Source of the DNA: Hyphomicrobiales bacterium
GTDB taxonomy: Bacteria > Pseudomonadota > Alphaproteobacteria > Rhizobiales > Rhizobiaceae
Direction: 5' to 3'
Length of the DNA: 64,000 bases
Assembly (NCBI GenBank): GCA_900469615.1
Contig: UBYA01000011.1
Span: forward strand, 620,001 to 684,000
Program-made: the position numbers and the translations under genes
Shown: piece after piece, positions 59,521 through 64,000 of the stretch
Layout of the letters: each line of letters starts with the position of its first letter
Position numbering within the stretch: position 1 is the stretch's first letter
The notes under the pieces: model-generated
Told to the model about the DNA's origin: nothing
What the model saw: only the letters and a program-made list of their open reading frames with translations
Database searches by the model: none

Positions 59521-59763
59521 GCTTCTGGCGGGTTTACCTATCGGTTCATGTGGAATGAAGGAGAGCCGCAGGAAAAGGTCGTGGTTGCCGCGCCCGCCGA
59601 CGCATGCCGGCCGAACCGGTACGGCATGCACAATATGACCGGCAACAGCCGGGAATGGGTGGGCGATCCATCTGGCCCGCTGGCGCCGGTCGAGCGCCTG
59701 CCTGTTCTGGACCCCGACAGTTCGGCCGGCAACGTCGGCTTCAGGGTTGCAGCCGATTTGTGA
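59521..59763 (+). pseudogene. Remnant of a formylglycine-generating-enzyme-family gene
   Basis: The plus-strand frame ends with NRYGMHNMTGNSREWVGD, then about 23 residues, then NVGFRVAADL and a stop at 59761. This matches the FGE-family YGLxDMxGNxWEW signature and the C-terminal GFR segment. The cysteine-bearing catalytic stretch that should lie between them is missing, and the 5' two-thirds of the gene is absent; the frame is open to about 59395 but upstream residues do not resemble the family. It is therefore a doubly deleted copy, related to the intact gene at 7134-8171. The intervening 59183-59520 and 59764-59863 hold no other gene. Confidence 0.6.
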
Positions 59764-59863
59764 ACGGCGCCGTGAAGCGTGTGTTGCCGGCCGAGACGGA
59801 TGGTGTCGCCGCCACAATCATCGATGCGGACATCGCGCATCAATCGGACGGAAGCACGTTCGA

Positions 59864-60859
59864 TTATTTCGCTGTACCGACAGCGTAGCTGCTCCAGCGC
59901 TTGAGGAAGTCGTCGCGTTTGGCCGCGGCTTCCTTTTCGTCGACGGGAATTACCTTGATGTCGGCCAGCTCCGGAAGCGCTACATATTTCGAGACCTCGA
60001 TATCGCTGCGGGTCGGTCGGCGAAATGCCGTCTGCAGAAGTGCGATCTCGGCGTCCTTCGAGATCAGCGCGTCGAACGCGGCCTTTGCCTTTTCCCCAGC
60101 GGGTGCGTTCTTCACCAGGCCGGCATATTCGACGCTCGTGAACGTTCCTTCCGTGGGATAGACAAGCTGAATTTCGGTCTGACCGCCATCGACGTACGGA
60201 TAGGCGTTGGCTTCAAACGCCAGACCGACCGCGTACTCACCCATGGCGACGCCGCTTTGCACGGCCGAGGAGGACGAGCTGACCGTGACGTTGGCGGCCA
60301 GTTTTTTCAGCCCTTCCTCGCCAAGCAACTTCTCCACACCCCACAGGATCGTGTATGCCGTCGAGCTGTTGGCGGGGTCCGCGACGACGATCTTGCCCTT
60401 CCAGGCCGGGTCCAGCAGATCGGACCAGGTCTTCGGAGCGGGAAGGCCGCCGAGCTGATCCTTGTTCACCATCAGCACGACGACGTGCACGTTGCTCGGC
60501 GCGAAAAGATCGCCGGGATAACGAAATTTATCGGGGACCGACGCAAGCTCGGGCGATGCATAGGGTTCGAATAGTTTCTCAAACGCTCCGAGCGTGTTGA
60601 TGCTGGAACTCCAGAACAGATCGCCCTGCACATTGCCGGCTTCCGCCTCGAGACGGCGCAACAAAACGCCGCTGCCGCCGGCGATCGAGTTCACCGTTAT
60701 GCCGGGTACTTTCGCCGTGATCACTCCGGAAAGGGCCTCTACCGATTGTTCCGGATTGGTCGTGTAAAGGACCACGTTGCTGTTCCCGGCAAACGCCGGT
60801 GCAGCCATGAACAGGCCGAGCACGGCCGCGGCTATTTTGGTGCGAAACTTAGCATTCAT
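59864..60859 (-). CDS. ABC binding protein, FbpA/AfuA family
   Basis: A 331-residue periplasmic binding protein. A Sec signal peptide ends at AFAGN (about residue 25). The chain has the class II fold of the ferric/AfuA family, starting NVVLYTTNPEQSVEALSG and containing AGGSGVLLRRLEAEAGN and GDLFWSSSINTL. The tyrosine pair that binds Fe3+ in FbpA-type proteins was not found where expected; AfuA-type members bind hexose phosphates instead. The ATG at 60859 has GGGGA 8 bp upstream; the frame also contains ATGs at 60865 and 60886. A phosphatase-family gene leads the same operon, so a phosphorylated sugar is a reasonable guess. Confidence 0.88.
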   Translation of the reverse strand: MNAKFRTKIAAAVLGLFMAAPAFAGNSNVVLYTTNPEQSVEALSGVITAKVPGITVNSIAGGSGVLLRRLEAEAGNVQGDLFWSSSINTLGAFEKLFEPYASPELASVPDKFRYPGDLFAPSNVHVVVLMVNKDQLGGLPAPKTWSDLLDPAWKGKIVVADPANSSTAYTILWGVEKLLGEEGLKKLAANVTVSSSSSAVQSGVAMGEYAVGLAFEANAYPYVDGGQTEIQLVYPTEGTFTSVEYAGLVKNAPAGEKAKAAFDALISKDAEIALLQTAFRRPTRSDIEVSKYVALPELADIKVIPVDEKEAAAKRDDFLKRWSSYAVGTAK

Positions 60860-60912
60860 GTTCATTTCCCCATTTCTGTTGTTCATTCACGCGCAGAGCC
60901 TGGTTTCGAAAG

Positions 60913-62556
60913 TCATTTCGAAGAGAAGACATCCACCTTGAACACTTTCGAAGCGATCACGATGGGCAGGAGGATCACGGCGATCAGCACGAGCCCGTAT
61001 GCCGACGCATAGGCCATGAGATTGCTTCCGATCAGGCGGAAGATCTGGATCGTCAGGGTTTCGCGGCCGCCGGAATAGACGAGGATCGACGCGCTGAGTT
61101 CGGAGACCGTGGTGGTCCAGGTCAGGACCGCCGCCGAGGCGATGGCCGGCGCCATCATCGGCAGCACCACCTTGAGGAACGTCCGCACCGGCGGCGAGCC
61201 GAGGCTGATCGACGCTTCCTCGATGGAGTTCGGGATGTTGTGCAGCGTTGCCTGCGAACTGCGCATCCCGAAGGGAAGGCGGCGCACGAGCAGGGCGAGG
61301 ACCATGATGGTTGCCGTTCCGGTCAGCGGAAGCCAGCCGCCATTGAAGGAAACGACCAGGCCGATGCCGAGCACGGTTCCGGACAAGGCGAGCGGAACGG
61401 CGGAGATATAATCCAGCCACGGCGTCATGGCGTTGCGCTTCTTGACGATCAGATAACTGACGACCGCGCTGAAGCAGATGCCGATGATCGTCGCAAGGGC
61501 GGAATAGCTCAGCGAGTTGATCAGCGGCTGCGGTGCAGTCGTAAACACACGCTCCAGATTGGCGAATGTCCAATTGCCCCACTGCATGACCGGGCCGCGC
61601 GATACCGTGAAGGCGCCGATCACGACCACGCACAAGGGTAGCAGCGACAGGACGACGATCAGGCTGGCCGCGCCGCCGACGGCAAGACCCTTGATGCCGG
61701 CAAGCGGAACCGGTCTCGCGCCACGTCCCTGCGCGATTTCGAACCGCCCGCGTGCGATGATCCAGCGATTGAAGAACAGCACCGTCATCACCATCAGGAC
61801 CGAGACGCTGGCGAAGGTGCTCTGCATGACCGGCGATGCGCCGCCCTCGGCGATCGCCGCCTGGTAGGTGGCGACGGACAGCAGCGGCAGGCGGTTCGAC
61901 AGGATCATCGAGACCGCAAAATTCCCGACCACCATGGTAAAAACAAGCAGCGCGCTGGCCAGGATCGACGGCAGAATGACCGGCAGCATCACCTTGATGC
62001 GTGATTTCGCTGGCGACGTACCCAGGCTTTGCGCGGCCTCCTCGAGATGGACATCGAAGCCGCTGATCGCGGCGACCGTGCCGATATAGATGTAGCTGTA
62101 ATAGATGAAGGTCATCACGACGATCAGGCCAAACCAGCCGTAGAAGCTTGGCAGGCCGATGCCGAAATCGCGCATGAAACGCGTTACGACCCCGTTGTTG
62201 CCGAGAACCATCAGCCAGGTCTGCGCCGAGATCACCTCGGGGATGACCAGTGTTATGATCGGCAGGAGCGCGATGATCGACTTTCCGGGGAAGCGAAATC
62301 GCGCCGTGACATAGGCCAGCGGTACGCCGAGAAGCATGCATGTCACGGTCACGACCGACGCGAGGATCAGCGTATTGCCGATCGCGGCGAGGCCGCGCGG
62401 ATCCCTGACCAGCCTCATCCAGCCGGATTGCCCTTCGCCGGCGAAGCTGGCGGTCAGGATGTTGGCCAGCGGATAGACGATGAACGTCGCGAGAATGACG
62501 AGCGACGCAAGCGAAAGCCACAGCCAGGGTGAGCGAAGATTGGACGACCTGCTCAT
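60913..62556 (-). CDS. ABC permease with two fused halves (FbpB/AfuB-like)
   Basis: A 547-residue permease with about 12 membrane helices in two homologous halves. The EAA-type loops are EEAAQSLGTSPAKSRIKVML in the first half and EEASISLGSPPVRTFLKVVL in the second, the fused-permease layout of FbpB, AfuB and the 2-aminoethylphosphonate importer. Its start overlaps the stop of the ATPase gene by 4 bp (62553-62556), and the binding protein follows 53 bp downstream. Confidence 0.9.
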   Translation of the reverse strand: MSRSSNLRSPWLWLSLASLVILATFIVYPLANILTASFAGEGQSGWMRLVRDPRGLAAIGNTLILASVVTVTCMLLGVPLAYVTARFRFPGKSIIALLPIITLVIPEVISAQTWLMVLGNNGVVTRFMRDFGIGLPSFYGWFGLIVVMTFIYYSYIYIGTVAAISGFDVHLEEAAQSLGTSPAKSRIKVMLPVILPSILASALLVFTMVVGNFAVSMILSNRLPLLSVATYQAAIAEGGASPVMQSTFASVSVLMVMTVLFFNRWIIARGRFEIAQGRGARPVPLAGIKGLAVGGAASLIVVLSLLPLCVVVIGAFTVSRGPVMQWGNWTFANLERVFTTAPQPLINSLSYSALATIIGICFSAVVSYLIVKKRNAMTPWLDYISAVPLALSGTVLGIGLVVSFNGGWLPLTGTATIMVLALLVRRLPFGMRSSQATLHNIPNSIEEASISLGSPPVRTFLKVVLPMMAPAIASAAVLTWTTTVSELSASILVYSGGRETLTIQIFRLIGSNLMAYASAYGLVLIAVILLPIVIASKVFKVDVFSSK

Positions 62557-63617
62557 GCCGCGATCACCATGGCTTTTGCGGGATCGACGCCTGCAAAGAC
62601 ATGCGCGCCGATCGCGTGCCTGTCATGGCCGTCGCCATGGCACTCGGCGCTGATCACGGCGCCGTTCGCCAGAGAGATCTTGTAGCTGGTCTTGCCGCCG
62701 AGATACTGGCGCTTCAGAATGGTTCCGCGCAGCGGCTGCCGGAGATCGGCCGGACTTGCCGCAAGCTGCAGGTCCTCAGGCCGCATGATCAGGATGCCGC
62801 CCGAGGCGCCGGCAGGCAATGCGCTGCTCGCCAGCAGGGCCTCGCCGCCGAAATCGACACGCACCATTCCGTCTTGCGCAGGCCCGGAAAGGGCGACGTC
62901 GATGCGGTTTGCCGCACCGACGAAATCGGCGACATAGGCGGTCCGGGGTGTTGCGTATATTTCCTTTGGCGTGCCCAGCTGCTCGACGGCGCCCCTGTTC
63001 ATGACGCCGATCTTGTCCGACATCGACAGGGCTTCTTCCTGATCGTGGGTCACGAAGACCGTGGTGATGTTGGCTTCGCGCTGGAGGTCGGAAATCGTCT
63101 CGCGGATTTGTATGCGCAGCTTCGCGTCGAGATTGGAGAGCGGCTCGTCCATCAGAAGCACCTGCGGCTTGATCACCATGGCGCGGGCGAGCGCTACGCG
63201 CTGGCGCTGGCCTCCCGAAAGCGCCGCGGGATGACGTGCCATCAGATGAGCCATGCCGACACGATCGAGTGCGGCCTCGACCTTCTTGAGCATGGCCGCT
63301 CCGCTCTCGCCGCGCGCCCTGAGACCATAGGCGACGTTTTCGGCAACCGTCTTGTCGGGGAAGAGCGCATAGTCCTGAAACACCATGCCGATATTGCGCT
63401 TGTACGCCGGCAGGTCCGTGACGTCCTTGCCGTTGAAGACGATGTGTCCCCCGGATGCGGGCACGAAACCGGCAATGGTGCGCAGCAATGTCGTCTTGCC
63501 GCAGCCGGACGGACCGAGCAGCGTGAAGAAGCATCCTTCCGGAATATCCAGCGACAGGCCGGAAATTACCCTCTCCTGTCCGTAGGTTACAGATAGGTCG
63601 GAAATCTCAATGCTCAT
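62553..63617 (-). CDS. ABC ATPase (FbpC/AfuC/PotA-like)
   Basis: A 354-residue ATPase. Walker A GPSGCGKTT (about 36-44), signature LSGGQRQRVALARAM, Walker B VLLMDEPLSNLDAKL and switch His in VTHDQEEA are all present. The C-terminal part (about 240-354) is a TOBE regulatory domain with GGILIMRPEDLQL. It partners the fused permease and starts 34 bp after the phosphatase stop, so phosphatase, ATPase, permease and binding protein form a leftward operon. Confidence 0.92.
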   Translation of the reverse strand: MSIEISDLSVTYGQERVISGLSLDIPEGCFFTLLGPSGCGKTTLLRTIAGFVPASGGHIVFNGKDVTDLPAYKRNIGMVFQDYALFPDKTVAENVAYGLRARGESGAAMLKKVEAALDRVGMAHLMARHPAALSGGQRQRVALARAMVIKPQVLLMDEPLSNLDAKLRIQIRETISDLQREANITTVFVTHDQEEALSMSDKIGVMNRGAVEQLGTPKEIYATPRTAYVADFVGAANRIDVALSGPAQDGMVRVDFGGEALLASSALPAGASGGILIMRPEDLQLAASPADLRQPLRGTILKRQYLGGKTSYKISLANGAVISAECHGDGHDRHAIGAHVFAGVDPAKAMVIAA

Positions 63618-63651
63618 GCAAATTCCCCTCGCGTTCTTATTGGTTTGGTTT

Positions 63652-64000
63652 CAACCGGCAAGTGTCTCTTGCTGTGTGTCGCTGAAGACCTCGGCGATGA
63701 TATCCAGCACCTCGCGATGCCTGTCGGCATCGCCGGCCGCAAGCACGCTTCCCCCGCTTTCGAGAGACAGCGGCTTGCCCTCCCAATCGGTGACGATGCC
63801 GCCTGCGCCCTCGACGATGGGCCGGAAGGGAGCGAAGTCGAAGACCTTCTGGCCGCCATCGATGGCAATGTCGGTGCGGCCGGTCGCCAGGAGCCCGTAG
63901 TTCAGACTGGCACCGCCATAGACACGGTTGCCGGTGACGCGCCGCAGGCGTTCGAGAACCGGGCGTTCGGCCGCGGAAAGATAATCCTGGTTGCTGTTGG
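63652..64000 (-). CDS. Inositol-monophosphatase-family phosphatase (5' end outside window)
   Basis: The last 115 codons of a phosphatase related to the one at 34294. RRVTGNRVYGGASLNYGLLA precedes the metal-binding TDIAIDGGQKVFDFAPFRPI, then VEGAGGIVTDWEGKPL and a stop at 63652-63654. These match histidinol-phosphatase/inositol-monophosphatase C-termini. The N-terminal half, with the DPIDGT motif, is beyond base 64000. As leading gene of the Afu/Fbp-type importer operon it probably removes phosphate from the imported or a related sugar phosphate; the substrate is inferred. Confidence 0.85.

Noticed and set aside
60887-62521. A 544-codon minus-strand frame overlapping the fused permease
   Set aside because: Arg/His-rich translation without membrane segments; the other frame encodes a clear two-half ABC permease.
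59864-63617. Annotation as a ferric iron importer
   Set aside because: The FbpA-like tyrosine pair was not seen, and the neighbouring phosphatase and amino-sugar genes favour a phosphorylated organic substrate.

Overview
The window reads as accessory or metabolic-island DNA of a GC-rich alphaproteobacterium, most likely of the Rhizobiaceae (Rhizobium/Agrobacterium/Ensifer type). The indications are dense ABC importers of rhizobial families (AapJQM-like, HisJQMP-like, Fhu, Afu/Fbp-like), many one-gene regulators (LacI, LysR, MarR, XRE, GntR, LuxR, RpiR/DeoR), a class III cyclase, an OpgC-like membrane acyltransferase and a caspase-like protein. No rRNA, tRNA, CRISPR array, transposase, phage gene or replication gene was recognised. 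Taxonomy is an inference from gene families, not from a marker gene.

Layout. 1-2762: an OmpR-type response regulator (cut by the window edge) diverges from dsbD and a DsbA-like oxidoreductase around a CTTAAG-N5-CTTAAG box. 2924-10733: a sulfate-ester module with a LacI regulator, two sulfatases without signal peptides, their formylglycine-generating enzyme and a sulfonate-type ABC importer. 10964-12880: a LysR regulator diverging from an alpha/beta hydrolase. 13124-17097: a MarR-controlled AaeXAB-like efflux operon with a clear operator. 17256-18455: a class III cyclase, followed by a decayed biotin carboxylase fragment.

18893-41531 is a large amino-acid catabolism region. It begins with an aminotransferase and an ornithine-cyclodeaminase-like gene divergent from an XRE-cupin regulator. 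Next is a kynurenine-type module: a formamidase-like hydrolase, an amidohydrolase, a GntR regulator, kynureninase and an Aap-like importer without an ATPase gene. A seven-gene leftward operon follows: HisJ-type importer, inositol-monophosphatase-family enzyme, an AGXT2L-type phospho-lyase fused to degenerate kinase and M23 domains, and an aldehyde dehydrogenase. Another class I aminotransferase, a LuxR regulator and a class V aminotransferase-like protein close the region. The seven-gene operon resembles a hydroxylysine or phospho-amine degradation route and is the most interesting part of the window.

42264-52203: a caspase-fold protein that has lost both catalytic residues, then a FecI-FecR-FhuA cell-surface signalling system with fhuD and fhuB but no fhuC. 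52250-54848: an OpgC-like membrane acyltransferase and a CorA-type transporter. 55229-59182: a four-gene amino-sugar operon (NagA, ROK kinase, AgaS-like isomerase and an unusual RpiR-HTH/DeoR-sensor regulator), all with 4-bp overlaps. 59521-64000: a broken formylglycine-generating-enzyme remnant, then an Afu/Fbp-type importer operon led by a second inositol-monophosphatase-family gene that runs off the right edge.
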